Shown here one piece after another: positions 1-5,329 of a DNA stretch of 7,281 nucleotides. The position numbers and the translations under genes are program-made. The DNA lies in contig JAIRNX010000108.1 of assembly GCA_031257815.1 (NCBI GenBank), positions 1 through 7,281 on the forward strand. The letters run 5' to 3'. The first letter of the stretch is position 1. Each line of letters starts with the position of its first letter. Below the pieces are notes generated by a model. It was not told the origin of the DNA. It did not search any database and saw nothing but the letters and a program-made list of their open reading frames with translations. The DNA comes from Lactobacillales bacterium. Its GTDB lineage: Bacteria; Bacillota; Bacilli; Lactobacillales; Streptococcaceae.

Positions 1-2
1 TG

Positions 3-293
3 GCGGTTTATGGGAACGTCGTCAGAAAGCAACACGACGCCGTACCGCCGCCGATGAAGCTTGGGCGGCGTCTGGCGTGGCTAACGGAAACCGTAGACGA
101 ATGGATAAACGCCAAAGTCGCCTGTGCCAAGCTCGAATTGGAAAAGCAGATGAAAGAACTGCAAGCCGCACCCAAAAAGCGAGGCAGACCGACGAAGGCG
201 GAAACGAGGAAAAAGAGGAACGAAGAAGAAATACTAAAAAAAATGCTTTCAGAGAATTTTACAAAAAATAAAAATACTGAAAAACTGGAATAA
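3..293 (+). CDS. AlpA-like DNA-binding protein, 5' end outside window
   Basis: This is probably the C-terminal part of an AlpA-family (MerR-like winged helix) regulator, a small DNA-binding protein common in phages and integrative elements. The frame is open from base 3. The first ATG is at 54, but the codons before it read like the family (AVYGNVVRKQ then HDAVPPPMKLG), followed by RRLAWLTETVDEWINAK. That matches the AlpA pattern of FPxPxKLG, a W-containing strand, then E/D-DEWI. I therefore think the true start lies left of the window and ATG 54 is internal. The tail is highly charged and contains an AT-hook-like RGRP inside KKRGRPTK, an unusual addition to AlpA proteins. It ends in TAA at 291-293. 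The first 200 bases are clearly more GC-rich than most of the window. Family assignment is by motif resemblance only. Confidence 0.6.
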   Translation, partial: AVYGNVVRKQHDAVPPPMKLGRRLAWLTETVDEWINAKVACAKLELEKQMKELQAAPKKRGRPTKAETRKKRNEEEILKKMLSENFTKNKNTEKLE

Positions 294-317
294 CAAAATT
301 TCTTCAACCTTGTGGAA

Positions 318-344
318 TTGCTTTATTTTACTTGAGTAAAGCAA
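318..344. repeat. Inverted repeat downstream of the alpA-like gene
   Basis: TTGCTTTA (318-325) is the exact reverse complement of TAAAGCAA (337-344), with an 11-base spacer. An alternative fold pairs TTTACT with AGTAAA inside it. No T-run follows on either strand, so it is a poor intrinsic terminator. It lies 25 bases after the alpA-like stop and just before the larger inverted repeat, and it may be part of an oriT or operator region. Confidence 0.45.
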
Positions 345-351
345 CAAAACA

Positions 352-406
352 AAAGGGACTTGCAAGTTAGTGCGAAACACCATTACATCCAACTTCAAGT
401 CCCTTT
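352..406. other. Candidate origin of transfer (oriT): long inverted repeat
   Basis: AAAGGGACTTG (352-362) pairs perfectly with CAAGTCCCTTT (396-406). After one bulged C, AAGTT (364-368) pairs with AACTT (391-395). This gives a stem of 16 pairs around a 22-base loop. The loop side begins TTAGTGCGAAACACC (367-381), which resembles nic regions of mobilizable plasmids (TAAGTGCGCCCT in R1162-type, TAGTGTG in pMV158-type). The position directly upstream of mobC and the relaxase is where oriT normally lies. The large loop and the lack of a following T-run argue against a simple terminator. The structure is seen directly; the oriT role is inferred from position and nic-like bases. Confidence 0.45.
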
Positions 407-456
407 ATATTTCCGTTTTATTTAGCCGTTTTTGTACATTTTGACGAAAAAAAGTT

Positions 457-465
457 TGATATGAT
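457..465 (+). promoter_or_regulatory. Extended -10 promoter for the mobilization operon
   Basis: TGATATGAT is a good extended -10 (TG-N-TATGAT). A TTGACG hexamer sits at 441-446, but its 13-base spacer is too short for a normal -35, so promoter strength would rest on the extended -10. Transcription would start near 472, giving a leader of about 50 bases before mobC that contains the hairpin at 475-505. Confidence 0.45.
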
Positions 466-474
466 ACCATTAAA

Positions 475-505
475 AAGAAGTATATTTTTACCGATATACT
501 TTTTT
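475..505 (+). terminator. Terminator-like hairpin in the mobC leader
   Basis: AAGTATAT (478-485) and ATATACTT (494-501) form a perfect stem around an 8-base loop. The stem can be extended by A-U and one G-U pair into the flanking A and T runs, and a T-rich stretch follows at 501-510. The shape is that of a weak, all-AU intrinsic terminator. Because it lies between the promoter at 457 and mobC at 525, it could act as an attenuator or operator, or it could shield the operon from upstream transcription. Confidence 0.45.
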
Positions 506-524
506 ATTTTCTAATTTTTACACC

Positions 525-923
525 ATGAACGAAAAACAAGAACAACGAAAAAAATACATGCAAAACTACATTGCAAAATATCGTGAGACACATCGCGAAA
601 TAAAAATAACATTCCCAAAAAAAGATTTTACAGTAATCAAGAAGATTGCGGAAAAGCAAGGGATGAAAATTGCAACGTATATCAGACAAGCCACGCACGA
701 GCAATCCCGAAATTTATATCTATTTCCCAAAGAATTGGAAGAGCAGATAAAAATAGCAGTGCGAAACATGCGAAGCATAGGCAACAACATCAACCAAATA
801 GCCAAATATTGTAATGAAGAATATTATTCATCACCGGACAACTTAGAAACCGTCTTTAATTTTTTAAGAAAAATTGAAAATGAAATAAAGAATATAAAGC
901 TGGTAGTAAAAGAAAAGACGTGA
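525..923 (+). CDS. mobC: MobC-family mobilization (relaxosome accessory) protein
   Basis: A 132-aa protein that fits the MobC family, whose ribbon-helix-helix proteins bind near oriT and help the relaxase open the DNA. The N-terminal third is basic and includes a strand-helix stretch (REIKITFPKKDF then IKKIAEKQGMKIATYIRQA) typical of a ribbon-helix-helix fold. The family signature is at residues 81-93, NMRSIGNNINQIA, matching the MobC consensus of lxxIGxNLNQIA. The C-terminus is a probable helix. Length is in the usual range of about 110-150 aa. No Shine-Dalgarno is visible before ATG 525 (TTTTTACACCATG). It is 34 bases upstream of the relaxase and surely co-transcribed with it. The stop is TGA (921-923). 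In code 25 it would read on for eight residues to TAA at 945-947, so the product is almost the same in either code. Confidence 0.85.
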   Translation: MNEKQEQRKKYMQNYIAKYRETHREIKITFPKKDFTVIKKIAEKQGMKIATYIRQATHEQSRNLYLFPKELEEQIKIAVRNMRSIGNNINQIAKYCNEEYYSSPDNLETVFNFLRKIENEIKNIKLVVKEKT

Positions 924-957
924 AAGAAAAAACATTTTACCATTTAACCAAAGAATT

Positions 958-2859
958 ATGATAATAAAATCCATGAGCAGAAAAACGGCAAGTTTTTCAC
1001 AACTTCTAAATTATTTAAATAACGGAAAAGCGGAAAAAGATGATTATTTTTTCAGATATAACATCTACAGTCATCAACCTTATTTTATAATCAAAGAGTT
1101 TCAAGAGAATTATAAAAATCTAAAGAGACAAAAAAACAGTAATGCCCTCTATCACGAAGTAATCAGCCTAAAACATCAAAACAATTTGAGCGTCGCGGAA
1201 CAAAGGAAAATATTAAAAGATTTAATGGAACAGTACGTAAAAGCCAGAGCTAATTTTAATCTGGTATATGGCGTCATCCACGAGCAGCACAATCAAGTGC
1301 ATTGTCACCTAATGATAAGCTCAAACGAGCTTTCCAACGATAGAAACAAAAGATTGAGCAAGAAACAATTAGCGGAAATCAAGGAAAATCTACAAAACTA
1401 CGCTCACGCGAAATACCCAAAACTGGAGCGAGAAAAAAAGACCAGCAAAATAGCCAGAGTCAAAGCCAGAGCCAAGACAAAGACAATCGACAACGAAGTA
1501 CAGATGAAGAAACGCACAGGCAAGGCTTCCGAGAGGGAATTGACGAAAGAAAGGGTACGAGCCATACTAATGAAATCAAAGAACGCTCAAGAATTCATCA
1601 AAGCCTTGCAAGCCGAAAAAATACAGATTTATCAAAGAGGGAAAAAGTTTGGATTTTTGGATGAAATCACGGGCAAGAAATACCGCTTAAAAACGCTAGA
1701 GCTTGAAAATGAGTTTTCTGAACTTAATAGCAGGATTACGGGAATGACAAAAGATAAGCCACATGATAGCGACCCCAATAAAACAAATTCGGACTCCCCA
1801 AAAGGCAAGTCAGGCAAGGACTATATCCGCGAAAAGGTTTTGGAAATTTTCACCAAATCAAAATCGTATAACGATTTTCTAGCAAAATTGGAAGCCGAAC
1901 AAATTCAAATTTACCGTGCGTATGATAAATTCGGTTTTATTGATAAAATGACGAACTGGAAGTATCGCCTAGATACTTTAGGTTTGGAAAAGGAATTTGA
2001 AAAATTTTTTGCGCAATTTGATGATGAAAAAACGGGAAAAGATTATATAAAAAACATCATTGCGGAAATTTTGCCGAAAGCCAAATCACACAGTGAATTT
2101 ATAACATATATCCAAAACAACAACATCCAGATATATAGAATAAATAATACTTTCGGTTTTATTGATAACATCACACAGCGCAGATACAGACTCGAAACAC
2201 TTGAGCTTGAAATGGAATTCAAACATTTCTTGTTAAAAATTGATAACGAAAAAAAAGTTGTCGGCAAAGAATATGTACGAGATAAAATCAAAGCGATATT
2301 CTCAAACTCAAACTCTTACGATGAATTTTTGTTTGCTTTGAAGGAAGATAATATACAAATTTATCGGCTTTATGACTCGTTCGGATTTGCGGATAAAATG
2401 ACCGATTGGAAATATACGCTGGAAAGTTTGGGATTGGAAAATGAGTTTAAAGAATTTTTAATCAAGACAAATAATGACAACACATCTTTTACAAAAAAAT
2501 TCACAAACTTTGCCAAACGGATGTTTCACGAAGTTGTTACAGATATTCAATATTTTGCCACAGGGAAAAAACCGATACTTCAAGATGAGGTTTGGTTGCA
2601 GCCCAATGCGGGAGAGCAAGACAAAAAACGCGACAAGAAAGAGGAATTTTTAAAAGAGGCTTTGAATAAGGAAAAGTCGTTGACCATTGAGCAGCGCAAA
2701 CAAGCCCAAAAAGAAGCTGAAATAGAAGATTTGAGAAAATTTTTCAATGGCAAAACAAATAAAATTACAAATGACGCAAAAAGGCATGATGAATTTCAGA
2801 AAAAAATAGCTCGCTTACGTCAAAATTCAAAGGGAAATTCAAATGTCAAGAAATGGTGA
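958..2859 (+). CDS. Relaxase / mobilization nuclease with four tandem C-terminal repeats
   Basis: A 633-aa DNA relaxase that would nick oriT, stay covalently joined to the 5' end and be exported with the strand. Residues 1-135 carry the nuclease motifs: MIIKSMSRKTASF then LLNYL, with Tyr19 as the likely catalytic tyrosine; YHEVIS at 65-70 (motif II); and HEQHNQVHCH at 108-117, giving the metal-binding histidines H108, H115 and H117. This fits the MOBP-like MobA/VirD2 group. Residues 140-199 are basic. Residues 200-500 contain four tandem copies of a domain of about 60 aa (listed separately). Residues 505-633 are charged and probably helical. No Shine-Dalgarno is seen; ATG 958 is chosen because MIIKS is the family's usual N-terminus, although ATG 973 is possible. 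The stop is TGA; in code 25 a backup TAA follows after six residues. All of about 20 glycines use GGN codons. Confidence 0.88.
   Translation: MIIKSMSRKTASFSQLLNYLNNGKAEKDDYFFRYNIYSHQPYFIIKEFQENYKNLKRQKNSNALYHEVISLKHQNNLSVAEQRKILKDLMEQYVKARANFNLVYGVIHEQHNQVHCHLMISSNELSNDRNKRLSKKQLAEIKENLQNYAHAKYPKLEREKKTSKIARVKARAKTKTIDNEVQMKKRTGKASERELTKERVRAILMKSKNAQEFIKALQAEKIQIYQRGKKFGFLDEITGKKYRLKTLELENEFSELNSRITGMTKDKPHDSDPNKTNSDSPKGKSGKDYIREKVLEIFTKSKSYNDFLAKLEAEQIQIYRAYDKFGFIDKMTNWKYRLDTLGLEKEFEKFFAQFDDEKTGKDYIKNIIAEILPKAKSHSEFITYIQNNNIQIYRINNTFGFIDNITQRRYRLETLELEMEFKHFLLKIDNEKKVVGKEYVRDKIKAIFSNSNSYDEFLFALKEDNIQIYRLYDSFGFADKMTDWKYTLESLGLENEFKEFLIKTNNDNTSFTKKFTNFAKRMFHEVVTDIQYFATGKKPILQDEVWLQPNAGEQDKKRDKKEEFLKEALNKEKSLTIEQRKQAQKEAEIEDLRKFFNGKTNKITNDAKRHDEFQKKIARLRQNSKGNSNVKKW
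1555..2457 (+). repeat. Four tandem protein-domain repeats inside the relaxase
   Basis: Copies lie at residues 200-256 (bases 1555-1725), 290-350 (1825-2007), 364-424 (2047-2229) and 440-500 (2275-2457). Each reads roughly: hydrophobic helix, K/N-S-x-x-x-[ED]F, L/I-x-x-x-IQIY, then FGF-x-D-x-[IM]T, [WR]-[KR]-Y-[RT]-L-x-[TS]-L-x-LE-x-EF. IQIY is identical in all four copies. Linkers differ: the first is long and polar (257-289, with an NSDSPKGKSGK stretch) and the others are 13-15 residues. The DNA of the copies has diverged, so this is not a recent slippage event. Many relaxases of this group have a single related domain after the nuclease, often ending in a KKYRLxxLG-like motif. Confidence 0.85.
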
Positions 2860-2950
2860 CGCGGCAAAAATATTTAATATGCTTTGGGGTTTTCTTTTTA
2901 CAACATGCGGCCATGTTAAAAAAAGCCGACAAAAACAGAAAAGACGATGA
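2843..2950 (+). CDS. Small ORF overlapping the relaxase 3' end
   Basis: A 35-codon ORF that starts 17 bases before the relaxase TGA, in another frame: MSRNGDAAKIFNMLWGFL, then a Cys-Gly-His segment and a basic tail KKSRQKQKRR. It has one short hydrophobic stretch. Its TGA overlaps the next small ORF's ATG as ATGA (2947-2950), a common arrangement for translational coupling. I recognise no family. It could equally be chance reading between real genes; length and overlaps are the only support. Confidence 0.25.
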   Translation: MSRNGDAAKIFNMLWGFLFTTCGHVKKSRQKQKRR

Positions 2951-3051
2951 ATGAAATCAAAGCAAAACGCGACCATGTTATTGAAAAACCTGACATCAAG
3001 GAACAAATAAGAAAAATCTTAGAAGGATTTAAAAAATGTTTTCTTTTTTGA
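2947..3051 (+). CDS. Small ORF between the relaxase and the lysine-rich protein
   Basis: A 34-codon ORF, MNEIKAKRDHVIEKPD followed by IKEQIRKILEGFKK, predicted charged and helical. It begins in an ATGA overlap with the preceding small ORF and runs 16 bases into the next gene (3036). In code 25 its TGA (3049-3051) would be read through for eight residues to TAA. The composition looks protein-like, but no family is recognisable, and the 3' part doubles as the ribosome-binding region of the next gene. Confidence 0.3.
   Translation: MNEIKAKRDHVIEKPDIKEQIRKILEGFKKCFLF
3021..3027 (+). promoter_or_regulatory. Shine-Dalgarno for the 119-aa protein
   Basis: AGAAGGA lies eight bases before ATG 3036. 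It is one of the few well-placed Shine-Dalgarno motifs in the window; mobC, the relaxase and the recombinase have none. Confidence 0.5.
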
Positions 3052-3395
3052 TACAAAAATCCTTGGAATATGTAAAAAATTTTTTTCGTTCAAAAGTTGA
3101 TAAAACCATGAACATATACAATGTTGCAAATCAAATCGAAGAAGTAAAAACAAAATCAAATAATATCGTTTCAGACGCGGAAATTGCCAATCAAACAGAA
3201 ATAATAAAACGTGTTTTGAAAGTCCGGCAAGAGGAAATTGACAAGAAATTGCAAGCGCAAAAAAATGTCAGACAAGTGAAAGATTTAACAAGACAAGGAA
3301 TTTATACAACACTCATCAAAAAAAACGAAAAAGAAAAAAACAAAGAAAAGAACAAAGAAATAAACAAAGAAAGGAAAATATACAAAACAAGATAA
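3036..3395 (+). CDS. Lysine-rich coiled-coil protein of unknown function
   Basis: A 119-aa protein in the mobilization operon that I cannot assign to a family. It starts MFSFLIQKSLEYVKNFFRSK, a mildly amphipathic N-terminus, but there is no clear transmembrane segment. Residues 35-90 are rich in E, K, Q, I and V (for example IIKRVLKVRQEEIDKKLQAQ) and look like a long helix or coiled coil. The end is a low-complexity NKEK-type tail built from a 12-base tandem repeat. It lies between the relaxase and the coupling protein, ends in TAA 29 bases before the latter and has its own Shine-Dalgarno. By position it may be an accessory to relaxosome docking, but that is only an inference. It has no in-frame TGA. 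Confidence 0.6.
   Translation: MFSFLIQKSLEYVKNFFRSKVDKTMNIYNVANQIEEVKTKSNNIVSDAEIANQTEIIKRVLKVRQEEIDKKLQAQKNVRQVKDLTRQGIYTTLIKKNEKEKNKEKNKEINKERKIYKTR
3339..3374 (+). repeat. 12-base tandem repeat coding for NKEx units
   Basis: Three adjacent copies of AACAAAGAAANN (3339-3350, 3351-3362, 3363-3374), preceded by a degenerate copy (AACGAAAAAGAAA, from 3325). In frame they encode NKEK, NKEI and NKER at the C-terminus of the 119-aa protein. The tail could lengthen or shorten by slippage. Confidence 0.7.
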
Positions 3396-3424
3396 AAATT
3401 ATTTTAAATTTTAATTTTAAAACC

Positions 3425-4390
3425 ATGAAAACAAAAACAAAAAAACAAGGAGGAATAAAGGAAAAAATGAGCAAGCTGCTAATGGATACATTCAAGTTTT
3501 TGGGAAAATGCTCGCAGAAAGCTTTTCTCTACGCCCACGCCCAACGGCAAGATACCCGCAAGGGTACGGGCTTCTTGCACGCGCTTCTGACGGGAAACGT
3601 TGGCAAGAACACCGGGGCAAGGTTCCTTAGTGAGAGTGAGCAGCTAAAAATCCTCTCGCCCGCCAACCAAGGCTTGCTCATCGACGGGAAGCGGAAGCGT
3701 CTCAGCCTGGAGGACAGCTACAAGCACTTGCTTGTCGTGGCCCCGACCGGAACAGGAAAGACAAGCAAGTTCATCATCCCCAACGTCCTGAGCCTCGCCC
3801 AAGGCAAGCACTCCGTCATCGTCACCGACCCCAGCGGTGAGATATTTAGCCAGACATCGGGATACCTGCAAAGCAAAGGCTTCAAGGTCTTGAAATTCGA
3901 CCCGAGCGACCCCGAACATAGTATCTACTTCAACCCGCTTCGTTACATCTTCACCTACGCCAACGGCGGCACAATCATAGACCCCGTAAAGGTCAGTCTG
4001 TTGGCTTCCAGTCTGACGGCCAGCACCCTGAAAGGCTCAGAGGATATTTTTTGGAGGGCGGGCGCCGAGAACCTCATAGAGTTCTTTACTTGTTGCTTGA
4101 GAGATACGCCAAGGGAGTATCACAACCTGTATAACCTCTACAAGCTACTGGAAGCGATGACGCCAGACGGCAGCTTGTTGGATAGCTTCATGGCGGCTTA
4201 TGTTACTGAATCAAGACTCAAAGACAAGTGGCTTTCACTGATAGGCAACAACAACCCCACAGTCCAAAGCCACATAGCCACGGCGCAAACCGCTTTGAGT
4301 CCGTTAGCCAATGAAAAATTGGCAAAAATGCTATCAAAAAACTCTGTTAGATTTGCAGACCTAAAGAAAAAAAAACAATTTTATATTTGA
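3425..4390 (+). CDS. VirD4/TraG-like coupling ATPase, N-terminal part
   Basis: N-terminal 321 codons of a type IV coupling protein, the ATPase that links relaxosome and secretion channel. Walker A is APTGTGKT at residues 106-113. A TDPSGE motif at 134-139 is the VirD4/TraG-type strand after it, and FNPL and HIATAQTALSPL are further family landmarks. The N-terminus lacks the two membrane helices usual in VirD4/TraG, so the protein would be soluble or docked by a partner. The frame closes at TGA 4388-4390 just after a run of nine A (4367-4375). Family sequence clearly continues in the -1 frame (next feature), giving a joined protein of about 526 aa. ATG 3425 has no Shine-Dalgarno; ATG 3467, in the same frame, has AAAGG five bases upstream plus AAGGAGG at 3447-3453 and may be the true start. 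Bases of about 3520-4310 are markedly GC-richer than the rest. Confidence 0.85.
   Translation: MKTKTKKQGGIKEKMSKLLMDTFKFLGKCSQKAFLYAHAQRQDTRKGTGFLHALLTGNVGKNTGARFLSESEQLKILSPANQGLLIDGKRKRLSLEDSYKHLLVVAPTGTGKTSKFIIPNVLSLAQGKHSVIVTDPSGEIFSQTSGYLQSKGFKVLKFDPSDPEHSIYFNPLRYIFTYANGGTIIDPVKVSLLASSLTASTLKGSEDIFWRAGAENLIEFFTCCLRDTPREYHNLYNLYKLLEAMTPDGSLLDSFMAAYVTESRLKDKWLSLIGNNNPTVQSHIATAQTALSPLANEKLAKMLSKNSVRFADLKKKKQFYI
4364..4375 (+). other. A9 homopolymer at the coupling-protein frameshift
   Basis: AAG followed by nine A, then C. In the upstream frame it reads K-K-K-K then QFYI and a stop. After a -1 shift it reads K-K-K-K-T-I-L-Y-L-I-F-P-V, the expected family sequence. The run fits the heptamer A-AAA-AAA used in -1 ribosomal slippage, and poly-A tracts of this length also favour RNA polymerase slippage. 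A one-base homopolymer error in the assembly is equally possible. No obvious strong stem follows within 15 bases. Confidence 0.6.
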
Positions 4391-5004
4391 TTTTCCCAGT
4401 AAACGAAGCAAAGTTTTACACTTTCATACTAAATCTTTTTTACACACAGCTTTTTCATTACTATATGGAAACAATCCCAAAAAAAGACGACTTACCCTTG
4501 TTCATCCTATATGATGAATTCGGACACGCAAATATTCCTGATTTTGATATTGTGATTACCAACATGAGGAAATACAAAGTATCCCTATCCCTCGTTTTAC
4601 AAAGTTTCTCACAATTAGAAACACAATATGGAAAAGAAAAAGCTAACACGATTATTGAAGGCGGCGTAAATTCCAAATTATTTTTTTCTGGAACGAGTCA
4701 AGCAACGGCACAGGAAATAGAAAAGATGTTAGGAAAGATAATACGTAACGAGACTTATCATACAGAAAAAAATGAGGAAAGAACCAATCGAAGCGAGTTC
4801 AATTTATTGAATGCCGACGAAATCAGGACCATGCCCGACAACCAAGCCATTTTTCTGACAGGAAACAAAAGGCCGATAATGCTTGATGTTCTGCCGTATT
4901 TCCAAAACTCAAAGTTCAAGAACAAACACGAGTTGGGCCACGCTTTCATCTCCGCCAACACTTACCACAAATTTGAATTGCAAAGCATTCTTGATGAAGT
5001 ATGA
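4387..5004 (+). CDS. VirD4/TraG-like coupling ATPase, C-terminal part
   Basis: C-terminal part of the same coupling protein in the -1 frame. The homologous reading runs from the A run (ACA ATT TTA TAT at 4375) into TTG 4387, so the TTG is probably not an independent start. It begins LIFPVNEAKFYTFIL and continues to the Walker B LFILYDEFGH (Asp43 and Glu44 counted from TTG 4387). Next come the family's NMRKYKVSLSLVLQSFSQLE sensor region, GGVNSKLFFSG, and a TMPDNQAIFLTGNKRPI segment near the end. All motifs for hexameric ATP hydrolysis are present once the two parts are joined. The stop is TGA at 5002-5004. In code 25 the frame would run about 32 more residues to TAA at 5098-5100, overlapping the next small ORF. 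This part is AT-rich, unlike the N-terminal part. Confidence 0.82.
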   Translation: MIFPVNEAKFYTFILNLFYTQLFHYYMETIPKKDDLPLFILYDEFGHANIPDFDIVITNMRKYKVSLSLVLQSFSQLETQYGKEKANTIIEGGVNSKLFFSGTSQATAQEIEKMLGKIIRNETYHTEKNEERTNRSEFNLLNADEIRTMPDNQAIFLTGNKRPIMLDVLPYFQNSKFKNKHELGHAFISANTYHKFELQSILDEV

Positions 5005-5081
5005 GGAAACAAGGATATTTTCAACCTAAGAAGAAGAATTAAAAGCTTGGTAAGAAATATATTATTTGATAACAAAAACAC

Positions 5082-5216
5082 ATGAAAAACAAAAAAATAA
5101 CAAACGATGATATATATAATCTAATTCCAGATGATTATACGCCAGATGAGAAAGAAGAAATTTTGAGAACGATAAACGAATATAACGCCATTTGCCTTGA
5201 AATTCTGAACTTGTGA
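5082..5216 (+). CDS. Small acidic ORF of unknown function
   Basis: A 44-codon ORF, MKNKKITNDDIYNLIPDD then YTPDEKEEILRTINEYNAI, ending LEILNL. It looks like a genuine small protein: an acidic loop followed by one or two helices, with codon use like the surrounding AT-rich genes. No family is recognised. If TGA is glycine here, it reads on through three TGA codons to TAA at 5244-5246, adding GTNCGQEKGK and a product of 54 aa. It lies just outside the left recombinase site (5273) and follows the coupling protein by 77 bases. No strong Shine-Dalgarno is seen. Confidence 0.4.
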   Translation: MKNKKITNDDIYNLIPDDYTPDEKEEILRTINEYNAICLEILNL

Positions 5217-5245
5217 ACAAATTGTTGACAGGAAAAATGAAAATA

Positions 5246-5255
5246 ACTTGCAAGT
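5246..5255. repeat. Palindrome ACTTGCAAGT, second copy of one at 358-367
   Basis: A perfect 10-base palindrome that also occurs in the left arm of the oriT-candidate stem at 358-367. It could be a shared protein-binding site, for example for MobC or the AlpA-like regulator, or chance in AT-rich DNA. It is 18 bases left of the recombinase site. Confidence 0.3.
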
Positions 5256-5272
5256 AAATAGATTGTAGCCAT

Positions 5273-5297
5273 AATACACTATGGCATACAATTTATT
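5273..5297. other. Left recombinase site (attL-like)
   Basis: A 25-base, nearly palindromic site centred on TATGGCATACA (5280-5290). Its reverse complement matches the site at 7126-7150 at 21 of 25 positions. The match extends four bases toward the recombinase gene (AAGR next to AATAA) but not outward. Outward divergence with inward similarity is what attL and attR of a serine-integrase element should show. The site also lies just upstream of the recombinase -10 box, so binding there could shut off the gene. Confidence 0.5.
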
Positions 5298-5314
5298 TCT
5301 TAACTAATTTAATA

Positions 5315-5320
5315 TATAAT
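5315..5320 (+). promoter_or_regulatory. -10 box of the recombinase promoter
   Basis: A perfect TATAAT nine bases before ATG 5330, so the transcript would start almost at the start codon (leaderless or nearly so). A -35 at the usual distance would be the weak TTTATT at 5292-5297, which is the edge of the attL-like site. No Shine-Dalgarno precedes the ATG, in agreement with a leaderless message. Confidence 0.45.
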
Positions 5321-5329
5321 TATGCCATT

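Noticed and set aside
77..271. Second forward ORF inside the alpA-like gene
   Set aside because: It lies in another frame of the AlpA-like coding sequence, and its translation has no recognisable pattern.
3396..3424. AT-rich dyad before the coupling protein as operator or terminator
   Set aside because: It consists only of A and T runs, where imperfect symmetry is expected by chance.
3644..3919. Minus-strand ORF of 91 codons
   Set aside because: It is the antisense of the GC-rich Walker A and B region of the coupling protein; GC-rich DNA opens shadow frames.
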